DNA of 64,000 nucleotides from Microvirgula aerodenitrificans DSM 15089 (GCF_000620105.1 NZ_JHVK01000017.1:23582-87581); one strand, 5' to 3'. Counted from the first letter of the stretch, positions 53,486 through 63,344 are shown. Notes: a model not told the origin generated them from the sequence alone. Made by a program: numbers and translations.

Positions 53486-55111
53486 CTAGACCCGGAACTG
53501 GCCGATGGTGGTCAGCATCCGCTGCGCCTGCTCGTTCAGGTTGGCGGCGGTGGCCGAGTTGCTCTGCGAGCTGGAATGGCTTTCTTCGGCCATCTGCGCC
53601 ACGCGTTCGATCTGCTGGGCGATGCTGGTGCTGGCCAGCGACTGCTCGCGCATCGAGTGCGAGATCTCGGCGATTTCGTCCACCGCGCCGCTGGTGCGTT
53701 CGAGGATGCGGTTGATGGCCTCGGTCGCCTGGTTGGCGGATTCCATGCCGTTTTCGACCTGAGTCACAACATTCTGCATCGAGGTCACGGTCTGGTTGGC
53801 ATCGCTCTGCATTGACGACACGGTGCTGGTGATTTCCTGGGTCGAGATCGCGGTGCGTTCGGCCAGTTTGCGCACCTCGTCGGCGACCACGGCGAAGCCG
53901 CGGCCGGTTTCGCCGGCACGGGCGGCCTCGATCGCTGCATTCAGTGCCAGCAGATTGGTCTGTTCGGCGATGTCCTTGATCACGCCGACCACGGTGCCGA
54001 TCGATGTCGTCTTTTCCTTCAGTTGTTCGATCTGGCCGGCGGCCAGTTTGACGCTGTCCGAGGTCTGGCGAATCATCTGGATGGTGTCGCGAATCACGGC
54101 GGCACCGATCGTGGCTTCTTCACCGGCCGCGCGGCCGCTCTGGTCTGCCTGTACCGAACGATCGGCGACGTGGTTGACGCTGACCGTCATCTGCTCGACT
54201 GCAGCCGACATGCTGGAGGTCGATTCGCTGACCTGTTCGACCGCCTGCGACATCTGCACCGACGAGTTGGCGACTTCCGACGCATGCCCGCCGACACTCT
54301 GGCCGATCTGGGTCAGCTCGACGAAGCTGGTCTGCAGCATTTGCAGCAACTGGTTCAGCCGGTTGGCGATCAGCGCGATTTCGTCCTTGCCGCTGTCATC
54401 GACACGCAGGGTCAGGTTGCGTTCGCTGGTGATGGCGGCGATCTTGTGGTCCAGGTTGCCCAGCGTGCGGCGCACACTCATGGCCACCCACAGGCTGGCG
54501 CCGGTAATGACCGCCAGCAACACCAGACCGAGCGTCATCAGCACCCACTTGGCATTGCGACCGGCCTGCACCGCTTCGCTGCCGGCCTGCACGCCCAGGG
54601 TCTTGTTGAATTCGACCATCTTGTCGATGGCAGCATAGGCTTCCAGCGCCACCGGGCTCATCGTGCTCTTGATGTACTGCAGGGCGGCATTGTTGCCGTC
54701 CGCCGTGCCCTTGTCGGACAGCGCAAAGAAGCCGGGCAGCAGTCCTTCCCATTTTTTCACCGCGGCGATGGTGGCCTCGGTGTTGGCACGATCCTCGTCA
54801 TTGCTGATCAGCGTGGCCTTGTAGTTGTCCAGATCCTTGTACAGCTTGGCAAGATTGTCCTGCATGGCAGCCTGCGCGTCCTTCTTGCCTGCCATGTCCT
54901 GGGAAGCGGCATGGATAACGCCCTGGCGGCGTGCTTCGAGGTACCGCCCCTTGGCCTCCTGGGTGGCGATGATTGACGGCAGGGCATTCTCGGTGGCTTC
55001 AGAGACGTGGACTTCCACCATGCCCATCTGCACATACAGCGTCCAGAGCATGGCCACCAGGCCGACGAGGCTGATCAGAGCCATTCCATACAGTTTGGTC
55101 GAGATTTTCAT
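53486..55111 (-). CDS. 4HB-type chemoreceptor (MCP), twin of the gene at 30645
   Basis: 541 aa from the ATG at 55111 (AAGGTGA 5-6 nt upstream). Same architecture and exact length as the receptor at 30645: TM1, four-helix-bundle sensor (with [19 protein letters not shown]), TM2, HAMP, MCP domain. From HAMP to the C-terminus the two are almost identical; the sensor domains share a framework but differ at many helix faces. The C-terminal ends [13 protein letters not shown] and [13 protein letters not shown] differ at two positions. Ligand unknown. Confidence 0.94.
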   Translation of the reverse strand: MKISTKLYGMALISLVGLVAMLWTLYVQMGMVEVHVSEATENALPSIIATQEAKGRYLEARRQGVIHAASQDMAGKKDAQAAMQDNLAKLYKDLDNYKATLISNDEDRANTEATIAAVKKWEGLLPGFFALSDKGTADGNNAALQYIKSTMSPVALEAYAAIDKMVEFNKTLGVQAGSEAVQAGRNAKWVLMTLGLVLLAVITGASLWVAMSVRRTLGNLDHKIAAITSERNLTLRVDDSGKDEIALIANRLNQLLQMLQTSFVELTQIGQSVGGHASEVANSSVQMSQAVEQVSESTSSMSAAVEQMTVSVNHVADRSVQADQSGRAAGEEATIGAAVIRDTIQMIRQTSDSVKLAAGQIEQLKEKTTSIGTVVGVIKDIAEQTNLLALNAAIEAARAGETGRGFAVVADEVRKLAERTAISTQEITSTVSSMQSDANQTVTSMQNVVTQVENGMESANQATEAINRILERTSGAVDEIAEISHSMREQSLASTSIAQQIERVAQMAEESHSSSQSNSATAANLNEQAQRMLTTIGQFRV

Positions 55112-55777
55112 TTGGGTCACCTTGCGAATCAATATGTAACGATCTACGTGTGGGGCCTGGCATCCCTTTTTATGCAGAGGAGCGATATTGCATAAAAAGG
55201 GCGTCCTTTCCGTATTGCCGCTATGGGCGGCTGGCTTCAGAACGGACCCGGAGCAACTATCCGCTAATTAATATATCGGACGGCCCAATCCGGGACGAAG
55301 TACAAAATGAATATTTTTTTTCATTGTCTCGTTACTACCCGAATTGCATTAAGCATTAGGACAAACCCCATGCCCTGTTGGGCTTTTTGCGGGGAGACCG
55401 GTTTGCGTCGTGGCAATGACAGCAGAATGCATGGCGAAACTTAGGAAAGGAACAGCAGGAAGAAAATGAAATGCAGAAGATATGTATCAAAATTTTCATT
55501 CACTAACTGCAGGCGATGAACGGTATGAATCCGGTTTTGTCGCGAATGATTCGCAAACAGGATATCAGCAGGAAGCGGATCTGGATCCGGAGGGGGAATC
55601 CGGAAAGGAGGTAATAATGAGCAATAGGAAAATAACGGCCGTTATCAGTTTTCCCGTCTGCCGGACACCAGGTCTGGCAGACGGGAAAAAGGAAAGACGC
55701 TACGGAAACCGTAGCGTCTTCTCATATATATCCGGATGGGTTCGCCCTGGGGCGGGACCGGGACCGGTTTGCCTCAA
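55112..55777 (-). promoter_or_regulatory. 666-bp intergenic leader with four blocks shared with the twin receptor's upstream region
   Basis: Blocks outward from the receptor start: TGAATATTTTTTTTCA (55308-55323); a 30-bp block with ATGCAT and GAAACTTAGGA (55427-55456); CAAAATTTTCATTCA (55488-55502); and the palindrome TAACGGCCGTTA (55633-55644). The 30-bp block has 24 of 30 positions identical to 32542-32571. Also present are a strong AAAGGAGG with an ATG at 55617 on the plus strand that leads into no recognisable gene, and a long imperfect hairpin at 55649-55689. Confidence 0.65.
55694..55720 (-). terminator. Terminator of the HU gene
   Basis: Perfect 12-bp stem (AAGACGCTACGG / CCGTAGCGTCTT) with a 3-nt loop; on the minus strand it is followed by TCCTTTTTCCC. 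57 bp after the HU stop codon. Confidence 0.88.
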
Positions 55778-56056
55778 TCAGGCAACGGCATCCTTGAATG
55801 CCTTGGCCGCGGTGAACTTCGGCGCGCGCTTCGCAGCGATGGTGATGGTTTCGCCGGTGGCCGGGTTGCGGCCCGTGCGCTCGGCGGTTTGCTTGATCGC
55901 GAACTTGCCCAGACCCGGCAGGGTCACATCGCCGCCGGCCTTGAGCTGGTCGGCCAGCACGCTGTTGATGGCATCGAGCACGGCGGCCGTTTGGGCCTTG
56001 GTCAGGTCGATTTTGGCTGCGCCGATGAGGGCGTCGATCAATTCGGCTTTAGTCAT
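55778..56056 (-). CDS. hup: Nucleoid-associated DNA-binding protein HU
   Basis: 92 aa from the ATG at 56056 (AAGGGA 7 nt upstream); the longer open frame is not supported. MTKAELIDALIGAAKIDLTKAQTAAVLDAINSVLADQLKAGGDVTLPGLGKFAIKQTAERTGRNPATGETITIAAKRAPKFTAAKAFKDAV is canonical HU, including the R-x-x-R-N-P-x-T-G-E arm and the A-x-x-x-P-x-F-x-A-x-K-x-F-K ending. It binds and bends DNA without strong sequence preference. Could be HU-alpha or HU-beta. Confidence 0.96.
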   Translation of the reverse strand: MTKAELIDALIGAAKIDLTKAQTAAVLDAINSVLADQLKAGGDVTLPGLGKFAIKQTAERTGRNPATGETITIAAKRAPKFTAAKAFKDAVA

Positions 56057-56272
56057 GCAAAGTCCCTTGTTCCGAGTCTGGTGTGAAATGGAGACGAATA
56101 CTACCTTGTTCTGGCCCGGCGTGTCGTCGATCTTGAGGAGAGTTTGACCCAACCCCGGCGGGATTTTGCGTCAAATTTTCCCGTTGACGGAACGCCCGGA
56201 TTTCGCCTTGCGCGGAGGGGGGCCGGCCCGGGCAAAAAGGCCGGCCGGCAAGCCGTCCCTCCGGGGAGGCGC

Positions 56273-56611
56273 TCAGGCGTCGGTCAGGTCCTTGACCGTG
56301 TCGGCGGGGCCATTGGTTTTGACCGATTCGATGCCCTTGTCACGACTTGCCTCTGCGGCATACATCTGGCTCGAGCCGATCACCTGGTGATTGGCTGCCT
56401 TCAGGTTGAAGAAGAACTTGTCGTTGTTCGACGTCTTGCGCTCATAGCGCTCGTCGTGCGGGCTGTTGGTCCGGACCGAGGCGATGCCGTTTTCGGCCGA
56501 GGCCCGGCTCTGGTACATCTCGCTGGTCAGGATCACTTCGCTGTTGCCGGCCTTGAGGACAAAGTAAAACTGGCCGTTCGTGCTTTTCTTGAGTTCGTAC
56601 CACCCTGCCAT
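56273..56611 (-). CDS. yegP: YegP-like protein, two DUF1508 repeats
   Basis: 112 aa; GGAGAAGG before the ATG. Two clear repeats: GWYELKKSTNGQFYFVLKAGNSEVILTSEMYQSRASAENGIASVRTN (1-~50) and RYERKTSNNDKFFFNLKAANHQVIGSSQMYAAEASRDKGIESVKTN (~56-103). Matches E. coli YegP in length and layout. Small stress-linked cytosolic protein of unknown mechanism. The single-repeat relative is at 35077. Confidence 0.9.
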   Translation of the reverse strand: MAGWYELKKSTNGQFYFVLKAGNSEVILTSEMYQSRASAENGIASVRTNSPHDERYERKTSNNDKFFFNLKAANHQVIGSSQMYAAEASRDKGIESVKTNGPADTVKDLTDA

Positions 56612-57059
56612 GAACCTTCTCCCGCTGCACTGAGGAAAAAGGACGGGAAACCCTGCAGCCCGGGTTGTCCCGACACCTTGTGTTTACCGCCGCAGCATCC
56701 TGTGCATTGCGGCACGGCCCGCCGTCATGCCGGGTGCGTTGCCGGAGCATATCCCAACTCGGCCGGGGAGGGGAAAGCGGCGCAAAGCCACTGTGTTCAT
56801 GACGCCACGGCCGGGGCGGCTATGACATTTCTGCTTCCGCGCCGGGGTGTCGATGACGGGATAGCTGAACTATGCGTCGCTGTTGCTACCCTTATGCATT
56901 CCCTGCATGGATATCGGCGAAACTTGCAAACCGTGGCCGGTGGTTGAGGCTAGGATTCGAGCCGTGAGTCCGCATGCATGTTGTCATGCGGCAGATGTCA
57001 GCCATACCAATCGCTTCAAGCCAAGGAAGCGGTTCTTCAAAATGCGGATCGGAGTTGTG
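56612..57059. other. 448-bp intergenic region between yegP and the DctA-like gene
   Basis: I find no supported gene. Short hairpins (for example GCATGCATG near 56972-56985) and AT-poor sequence throughout. It must hold the divergent promoters; none stands out by consensus. Confidence 0.4.
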
Positions 57060-58361
57060 ATGAAGTCGCAGAAATTAACCACCTGGATTGTGGCCGGCAT
57101 GGTGCTGGGCGTGGTCGTCGGCTACTACTGTCATGCCAGATGGCCCGACCCGGCGGAAGCCAAGGAAGTTGCAGGGTACTTTTCGATCATTACCGACGTC
57201 TTCCTGCGTCTGATCAAGATGATCATTGCGCCGCTGGTGTTTGCCGGTCTGGTATCCGGCATCGCCAGCATGGATGACCATCGTCAGGTCGGCCGCATCG
57301 GCCTGCGCGCACTCGGCTGGTTCGTGTGCGCCTCGCTGGTCTCGCTGTTGCTCGGCATGGTGCTGGCCAACATGCTGCAACTCGGCCAGTCGCTGAACCT
57401 GACGCTGCCGGAAGCCGGCGCCGCGACCAATATCGACGTGTCCGGCTTCAGCCTGAAGAACTTCCTGGTGCACCTGGTGCCGACCAGCTTCTTCGATGCG
57501 ATGAGCAAGAACGAGATCCTGCAGATCCTGCTGTTCTCGCTGTTCTTCGGCTTCGCCATCTCGTCGATGAAACTCGGCAAGCAGTCGATCATCGTCCGCG
57601 GCGTCGACGAGCTGTTCAAGCTGATGCTGCGCGTGACCGACTATGTGATGTGGGCTGCCCCGTTCGGCGTGTTCGCTGCCATCGCCTCGGTGGTCACCAC
57701 CCAGGGCCTCGGCGTGATCGTCACCTACAGCAAGCTGATCGGCGCGTTCTACGCCGGCCTGATGCTGCTGTGGGCACTGCTGATCTCGGTGGGCATCCTG
57801 TTCGTCGGCCGTTCGATCCTGCGCCTGATGGGCATGATCCGCGAACCGATGATCATCGCCTTCTCGACCGCCAGCAGCGAAGCCGCCTATCCGAAGACGC
57901 TGGAACAGTTGGAACGCTTTGGCGTCAGCAAGAAGATCTCCGGTTTCGTGCTGCCGCTCGGCTACTCGTTCAACCTTGACGGTTCGATGATGTACCAGTC
58001 GTTCGCCGTGCTGTTTATCGCCCAGGCCTACGGTATCCATCTGACCTTCGCCCACCAGGTCATGATGCTGCTGATGATGATGCTGATGAGCAAGGGCATG
58101 GCCGGCGTGCCGCGCGCCTCGCTGGTGGTGGTGGCTGCCGCGCTGCCGATGCTTGGCCTGCCGATGGAAGGGCTGCTGCTGGTGATGGGTGTTGACCAGT
58201 TCTTCGACATGGGCCGTACCGCCACCAACGTGGTCGGCAACAGCATCGCCTCGGTGGTGGTGGCCAAGTGGGAAGGCGCCCTCAGCGACGGGCCGGAACC
58301 CGAGGTCGTCGAAGAAGGCGAACCGGTCCTGGTCGAAGCCAAGGCAGGCGAGGCCGCCTGA
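57060..58361 (+). CDS. Dicarboxylate/amino acid:cation symporter (DctA/GltP family)
   Basis: 433 aa from the ATG at 57060, with GGAG 6 nt upstream; an ATG at 57042 is in frame. DAACS family: hairpin 1 SGIASMDDHRQVGRIG region, Ser-rich hairpin IIAFSTASSEAAYPKTLE, NMDGT-like GYSFNLDGSMMY in TM7 and DMGRTATNVVGNSIASVVVAKWEG in TM8. Asn at the end of N-V-V-G-N, where glutamate transporters have Asp, is DctA-like and favours C4-dicarboxylate uptake over aspartate/glutamate. The acidic C-terminal tail (PEPEVVEEGEPVLVEAK) is variable in the family. Has its own terminator. Confidence 0.93.
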   Translation: MKSQKLTTWIVAGMVLGVVVGYYCHARWPDPAEAKEVAGYFSIITDVFLRLIKMIIAPLVFAGLVSGIASMDDHRQVGRIGLRALGWFVCASLVSLLLGMVLANMLQLGQSLNLTLPEAGAATNIDVSGFSLKNFLVHLVPTSFFDAMSKNEILQILLFSLFFGFAISSMKLGKQSIIVRGVDELFKLMLRVTDYVMWAAPFGVFAAIASVVTTQGLGVIVTYSKLIGAFYAGLMLLWALLISVGILFVGRSILRLMGMIREPMIIAFSTASSEAAYPKTLEQLERFGVSKKISGFVLPLGYSFNLDGSMMYQSFAVLFIAQAYGIHLTFAHQVMMLLMMMLMSKGMAGVPRASLVVVAAALPMLGLPMEGLLLVMGVDQFFDMGRTATNVVGNSIASVVVAKWEGALSDGPEPEVVEEGEPVLVEAKAGEAA

Positions 58362-58382
58362 CGCGCTCCGCTGCCCCTCTCC

Positions 58383-58414
58383 AAAACCGCGCCCTGAACC
58401 GGCGCGGTTTTTTT
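58383..58414 (+). terminator. Terminator of the symporter gene
   Basis: 11-bp stem (AAAACCGCGCC / GGCGCGGTTTT) with a 7-nt loop and a run of seven T, 22 bp after the stop. Confidence 0.93.
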
Positions 58415-58558
58415 GTTCCTCGATGACGCACGGCCATTTTTGCTGCCTGCCGCGCCGGACGCTATCCATATCATGGATAGGCTGTATTGATTCCAAGTGT
58501 CTGGTTTGATGGCGATGCCCTGCATAGCATGATGTTTTCAACGCCAGGAAACATCATC

Positions 58559-59548
58559 ATGCCCGGAATCAACAAGCGTATTGCGGCGGCCTTGCTGGCC
58601 GCCGCCTTCTTCCCGTTCCCCCTCGCGCAGGCACAACCGGTCTCCGTGCCGCAGCATGTCGTGCAGCAGCAGGCCGGGGGCTATGGCGTGCAGGTGGGGG
58701 ATGTCAGGGTGATGTCGCTGACGGATGGCTCGGTACCCCAGAATCTGTACGAACTGTTCCAGCGGACAAAGCCTGAACACATTGACCGGCTGCTTGCGAG
58801 GAGTTTTCAAAGCAATCCCGTTGAAGCCTCGATCAATGCCTTTCTCGTCACGTTGCCCGGACATCTGCTGCTGGTCGACACGGGTTCCGGCCAGCTGTTC
58901 GGCCCGGGAAAGGGCGGGCGGCTGATCGAAAGTCTGGCTGCGCAAGGTATCGGGCCTCAGGACATCACGGACATCCTTCTCACCCATGCACACTCCGACC
59001 ATGCCGGCGGCCTGGTCAGGGAGGGGCAGCGGGTTTTTCCCGATGCCACCGTTTACGTCGGCAAGCCCGACATCGATTTCTTCTTCAATGAAGACAATCA
59101 GAAAAAGACCGGGTATGACCAGGCGTATTTCGATATTGCCCGGCTGACCCTCTCGCCTTACCTGAAAGCCGGCAAAGTCAGGACTTTCTCGGGAACGCAG
59201 GAGATCCTTCCCGGCATGACCGCAACGGTGCATCCCGGTCATACGCCAGGCTCGGCCTTTTATCGGCTGACCAGTCAAGGCGAGAGCATCACCTTTGTCG
59301 GCGACATCATCCACGTCGCGGCAGTGCAGTTTCCCGATCCGGATGTGACCATTGCCTACGACGAAGACCAGGCCCGGGCCGCTGCCGTCAGGAAAGCCGG
59401 GTTTGCGTCATTCGCCCGGGAGCGCACGCTCATTGCTGCGCCGCACCTGCCGTTTCCGGGAATCGGTCATGTGCGGGCCACTGGCGGAAATGGCTATGAT
59501 TGGGTTCCTGTCACCTATACGAACCGCGAAGGGAATCAGCACCCGTGA
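58559..59548 (+). CDS. Exported metallo-beta-lactamase-fold hydrolase
   Basis: 329 aa from the ATG at 58559 (AGGAAA upstream; the earlier ATG at 58530 lacks one). Signal peptide MPGINKRIAAALLAAAFF, cut near AQA-QP. The complete metal motif T-H-A-H-S-D-H-A-G-G is followed by HPGHTPGS and the bridging Asp in FVGDIIH, then APHLPFPGIGH. This matches the AHL-lactonase/MBL hydrolase group with an N-terminal export signal. Periplasmic; substrate unknown. A LysR gene follows on the same strand 40 bp later. Confidence 0.88.
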   Translation: MPGINKRIAAALLAAAFFPFPLAQAQPVSVPQHVVQQQAGGYGVQVGDVRVMSLTDGSVPQNLYELFQRTKPEHIDRLLARSFQSNPVEASINAFLVTLPGHLLLVDTGSGQLFGPGKGGRLIESLAAQGIGPQDITDILLTHAHSDHAGGLVREGQRVFPDATVYVGKPDIDFFFNEDNQKKTGYDQAYFDIARLTLSPYLKAGKVRTFSGTQEILPGMTATVHPGHTPGSAFYRLTSQGESITFVGDIIHVAAVQFPDPDVTIAYDEDQARAAAVRKAGFASFARERTLIAAPHLPFPGIGHVRATGGNGYDWVPVTYTNREGNQHP

Positions 59549-59588
59549 CCCATGTCCCTCTGCTGCCTTTGCCGAATGAGGAACCGGC

Positions 59589-60545
59589 ATGAAGCTGCCT
59601 TCAGGCATCGGCATGGATCTGCTGCTGGCCCTTGATGCCTTGCTGGTCGAGCAGAACATCACCCATGCTGCCTTGCGGCTGGGCATCAGCCAGCCTGCCA
59701 TGTCTGCCCGGCTGATGCGGTTGCGGCAGCTATTCGGAGAGCGGCTGTTCGTGGCCGCGCCCAATGGGCGCGGTATTCTGCCGACCCCTCGCGCGCTGGC
59801 TCTGCGGCCGGGGCTTCAGCGTGTCCTGAGTGGCATTTCAACCCTGCTGGAGCCCGTGGTTTTCGAGCCGGGTACCAGTCAGCGGACCTTTGTCATTGCC
59901 CTGCATGAGAACCCGGCCCTGGTGCTGGGCGCCGATCTCGTCAACCGGATTCGCGAGCAGGCACCGCAAGTGCGCCTGCGATTCGCGCTGCCGGACCTCG
60001 ACGATCTGCCCCGGCAGATGGAGCATGGCGAGATCGACGTTTTCATCGGTCCCGGCGATGTGGCTGAACCTGGCTGGGTGGGGCGCAAACTGTTTGCCGA
60101 TGATTTCGTTACCGCCCAGCGGAAGGGGCACCCTCGCGGGCTGCGCAAGCTGGAGCTGCCCGCGTTCTGTGCCGCTCCCCATTTGCTTGTGTCCGCCGAG
60201 GGCGATCCGTTCTCCGGATTTGTGGATCATGCACTGGCCAGGCTCGGCCACAGCCGGCAGGTGGCGATGTCTGTCCAGAGCTATGCCATGGCACCGCCGC
60301 TGGTTGCGGGCACGGATCTCCTGTGCACCCTGCCGCGACGGCTGCTGCAGCGTTTTGCCTCATCGCTGGATCTTTTTGAACCACCGCTTGCCTTGCCGCA
60401 CCTGTCCATCCACGCGTATTGGCCTCCTCGCCATCACGAAGATGCGGCAAGTGTCTGGTTTCGCAAAAACCTGTTCCAGGCGGCCGGGCTGGAAAACCTG
60501 CCGGGGGCATCGTCACCCGGGCGTGACGGCCATGCGGCGGGGTGA
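59589..60545 (+). CDS. LysR-family regulator (NodD/NahR-like)
   Basis: 318 aa. N-terminus MDLLLALDALLVEQNITHAALRLGISQPAMSARLMRLRQLFGERLFVAAPNGRGILPTPRALAL, the NodD/NahR HTH variant. The effector domain has DVFIGPGD and later HLSIHAYWPPRHHEDAASVWFRKNLF, the typical ending of this branch. It lies 40 bp after the MBL gene on the same strand, so may be co-transcribed with it rather than divergent. Confidence 0.87.
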   Translation: MKLPSGIGMDLLLALDALLVEQNITHAALRLGISQPAMSARLMRLRQLFGERLFVAAPNGRGILPTPRALALRPGLQRVLSGISTLLEPVVFEPGTSQRTFVIALHENPALVLGADLVNRIREQAPQVRLRFALPDLDDLPRQMEHGEIDVFIGPGDVAEPGWVGRKLFADDFVTAQRKGHPRGLRKLELPAFCAAPHLLVSAEGDPFSGFVDHALARLGHSRQVAMSVQSYAMAPPLVAGTDLLCTLPRRLLQRFASSLDLFEPPLALPHLSIHAYWPPRHHEDAASVWFRKNLFQAAGLENLPGASSPGRDGHAAG

Positions 60546-60546
60546 A

Positions 60547-60566
60547 GGCCCCCGGGGCCGGGGGCC
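60547..60566. terminator. GC-rich hairpin between convergent genes
   Basis: GGCCCCCGG / CCGGGGGCC, 9-bp perfect stem with a 2-nt loop, between the LysR stop and the stop of the minus-strand gene. Without a T run; termination role inferred from position. Confidence 0.45.
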
Positions 60567-60573
60567 GGCTGCA

Positions 60574-61164
60574 TTATTTCGTTGCCGGTTCCACTGCCAC
60601 GGCGACTGACTCCACATAAGTGGCCACGACCTGGTCGCCCTTGCGGATCTTGTGGAACACGTCTGGGTCATCGACCCGGACATCGACGGTACGGCCACGC
60701 GTCCCCTTCAGCGTCACCTGCTGCAGGCTGGCGTCGACGGCAATCACATTGGCGGTGACGGTAATGCGGCGCGCTTCGGTCATGCCCGGCTTGGCACCTG
60801 CCGGCGCAATCGAGCCGCTCTCGACCACATCGCGTTCGGCGATCTTGTCGCCCTTCTTGACCAGCGCCACGGCCACGGCTACCCGGTAGTGCACATTGAC
60901 GTGATCGCCGACCCGGATCTGGGCAAAGTTCTTCACGTCATCGCTGATGGCGAAATCCTGCACCCGGCCGGCCGGTCCCTTGATGGTCACGATGCGGTTT
61001 TTGGTATCGACCCGGGTGATGGTGCCGGTGATCCGGATATGGGTGCCCTGCGCATCGGCTTCGACCACCTGGGCGGGGGACGGGTCGGCGGCATGGGCGA
61101 CGTTCAGCAGGGACAGGGCCAGCAAGCCGGCGGCAGCGTGGCGGATCAGCGGGGACGGTTTCAT
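60574..61164 (-). CDS. Exported protein with two beta-rich repeats (unknown, DUF5666-like)
   Basis: 196 aa from the ATG at 61164 (GGAG 6-7 nt upstream). Signal peptide with cut near AHA-AD. Two internal repeats: ITGTITRVDTKNRIVTIKGPAGRVQDFAISDDVKNFAQIRVGDHVNVHY, and VTANVIAVDASLQQVTLKGTRGRTVDVRVDDPDVFHKIRKGDQVVATY. Each looks like a small OB/SH3-like barrel, as in DUF5666-type periplasmic proteins. No catalytic motif. Role unknown; monocistronic, divergent from the dCache receptor gene. Confidence 0.7.
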   Translation of the reverse strand: MKPSPLIRHAAAGLLALSLLNVAHAADPSPAQVVEADAQGTHIRITGTITRVDTKNRIVTIKGPAGRVQDFAISDDVKNFAQIRVGDHVNVHYRVAVAVALVKKGDKIAERDVVESGSIAPAGAKPGMTEARRITVTANVIAVDASLQQVTLKGTRGRTVDVRVDDPDVFHKIRKGDQVVATYVESVAVAVEPATK

Positions 61165-61424
61165 CAGGTGCTCCAGTGTGAGGGGGTAACGCTCGGCTTT
61201 GGCGTCGTTCTGACGCCATTCAGGCACTGTAGTTCATGGTGTGATGGACGGTGGCGCATCCAGTGTGAAAACATGCTTAACTGCGACATCCTGGACTATA
61301 TTATCGACATATTCGCGTTTCATTATTGACGATGTAATATGATGGGAGCGAAACCAGAATTTAATAAGTAATGTCTTGATCCGTTATGGATTTTAGCCCA
61401 TTGGCATCACCCGAAAGGTTTGGC

Positions 61425-63308
61425 ATGAGAACGCTGAAAAGCAGACTGATTCTGCTCAATGTGCTGTTTATCGCCCTGTTCGGACTCGTCCTGGTCACGC
61501 AGTCCTTCCTTCAGTTGCGCACCGAGGTTCGTGACGGCCTGAACCTGGAGTTCTCAGCCACCTTGCGTGGTCAGAGCACCGTCATTCAAAACTGGTTTGG
61601 CGAGAAAAAACAACAGTTATCGGCACTGACCGGCGTAGCGGCGGGTCCGAATGCGCTGGCCAACCTGAAGCAGGGGGCCGTGGCAGGGAATTTCTTCATC
61701 AATTACGTCGGCTTCCCGGACGGACGCAGCATTTTCTCTGACGACTGGGTGGCGACACCGGATTACATCGTCACCGAAAAGCCGTGGTACGTGCAGGCGA
61801 AGACGACCGGCAAGCCGACGATCACCGAACCGTATGTCGACCAGGTGTCGAAGCGGCTGGTGCTGACCGTCGCCGTGCCGATGCTGGAAGGGGGGCAGTT
61901 CCATGGCGTGGTGGCCGGGGACGTGTTCGTCGACGAACTGGTCAAGTCGGTGCTGTCGCTGAAACCGCGTGGTGATGGCTACACCTTCATCGTCAACAAG
62001 CAGGGGACAGTCATTGCCCACCCGGACAATGCGCTGACGCTGAAGTCGATCTCGAGCATCGCGCCGTCGCTCGTGCCGGAGCGGCTGGCGGCCATCGCCG
62101 AATCGCATGCGCTGAATGAAGTCGACATCAATGGCAAGACCATGCTGGTGGCGATCGAGCAGATTCCGGGGACCGACTGGTACATGGGCATCACCGCCGA
62201 CAAGGACCTGATCTTTGCGCCGTTGAATGCCGAGCTGTTCAAGACGGTCGGCATGAGCATGCTGCTGTTCATCCTGGTCGGCGTGGTGTCCAGCGTCGTG
62301 ATCGGCCGGATGCTCAGCGGGCTGACCCGCCTGCGCGACGCGATGGCCGGCATTGCCAGCGGTGAAGGCGAAGGCGACCTGACCATCCGGCTCGATGCCC
62401 GCGGCCGGGATGAAATTGCCGATACCGGACGGGCGTTCAACCAGTTTGTCGCCAAGCTTGCCCACCTGTTCGGCGAGTTGCAGGGCGAGGCGCAGTCGCT
62501 GATCGGCGGCGTCAAGGATGCCAGCGGCCATGTGGCCGGGCTGGCCGACGGCGCCCGGCAGATGGCCGACGTGTCGTCGAACAATGCCGCCACGCTGGAA
62601 GAAATCTCGGTCAGCATCTCGCATATCGCCGATACGGCGACCCAGGCCGATGCCCTGATTCGTGACACCAACGGCGATCTGTCGAACTGCTCCAGCAATA
62701 TGCATCAGCTGTCGGTCAGCATCGAGGAAACCGTCAAGGCAGTGCACGGCATGGAAGACATGCTGACCTCGCTCGACAACAGCACCCAGGACATCTCCAG
62801 CATTACCGAAGTGATTCGCGACATCGCCGACCAGACCAACCTGCTGGCGCTGAATGCCGCCATCGAGGCGGCCCGCGCCGGCGAGCAGGGCAGGGGCTTT
62901 GCGGTGGTCGCCGATGAAGTGCGCAAACTGGCTGAACGCACCGCGCAGGCCACGCTGGAAATCTCGCACCGGGTGGATTCGATCCGCCAGGAAACCGGCA
63001 ATGTGGTCAGCGACATGAAGCGGACCGTCGAGGCCGTCGACGCCGGTGTGGTGCTGACGCAGACGGCAGCCGGTGAAATCTCTGCCGTTCGCGAGTCGAT
63101 GGATGAAGTGGTCAGCAAGATGAACGACATCGCACTGTCGACCACCGAGCAGCACAAGGCATCGACCCTGATCGCCCAGAGTACCGAAGCGATCAACAAC
63201 CAGGTCATCGGCAACGATGATGCCCTGCACAGCGTCAGTGGGGCGCTGACCGAACTGAGCGGCACCGCAGAGCGGATGCAGGGGGTGTTCGGACGCTTCA
63301 AACTGTAA
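61425..63308 (+). CDS. dCache_1 chemoreceptor (MCP)
   Basis: 627 aa from the ATG at 61425 (AAAGG 7-8 nt upstream). TM1 ~8-27, double-Cache (~33-275), TM2 ~280-300, HAMP (with an extended [19 protein letters not shown]), MCP domain tip [36 protein letters not shown]. The ligand pocket resembles that of the receptor at 47925, with PWY, EPYVD and VAGDVFVD, but Lys replaces the Arg two residues before Trp (EKPWY). That Arg contacts the carboxylate in amino-acid sensors, so ligand preference may differ. Monocistronic with its own terminator. Confidence 0.93.
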   Translation: MRTLKSRLILLNVLFIALFGLVLVTQSFLQLRTEVRDGLNLEFSATLRGQSTVIQNWFGEKKQQLSALTGVAAGPNALANLKQGAVAGNFFINYVGFPDGRSIFSDDWVATPDYIVTEKPWYVQAKTTGKPTITEPYVDQVSKRLVLTVAVPMLEGGQFHGVVAGDVFVDELVKSVLSLKPRGDGYTFIVNKQGTVIAHPDNALTLKSISSIAPSLVPERLAAIAESHALNEVDINGKTMLVAIEQIPGTDWYMGITADKDLIFAPLNAELFKTVGMSMLLFILVGVVSSVVIGRMLSGLTRLRDAMAGIASGEGEGDLTIRLDARGRDEIADTGRAFNQFVAKLAHLFGELQGEAQSLIGGVKDASGHVAGLADGARQMADVSSNNAATLEEISVSISHIADTATQADALIRDTNGDLSNCSSNMHQLSVSIEETVKAVHGMEDMLTSLDNSTQDISSITEVIRDIADQTNLLALNAAIEAARAGEQGRGFAVVADEVRKLAERTAQATLEISHRVDSIRQETGNVVSDMKRTVEAVDAGVVLTQTAAGEISAVRESMDEVVSKMNDIALSTTEQHKASTLIAQSTEAINNQVIGNDDALHSVSGALTELSGTAERMQGVFGRFKL

Positions 63309-63344
63309 TCAGGCCAACGGGCAGACATCTTCCCGTCCATTGAC

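Noticed and set aside
61617..63230. 537-aa open frame on the minus strand
   Set aside because: Same antisense effect opposite the second dCache receptor.
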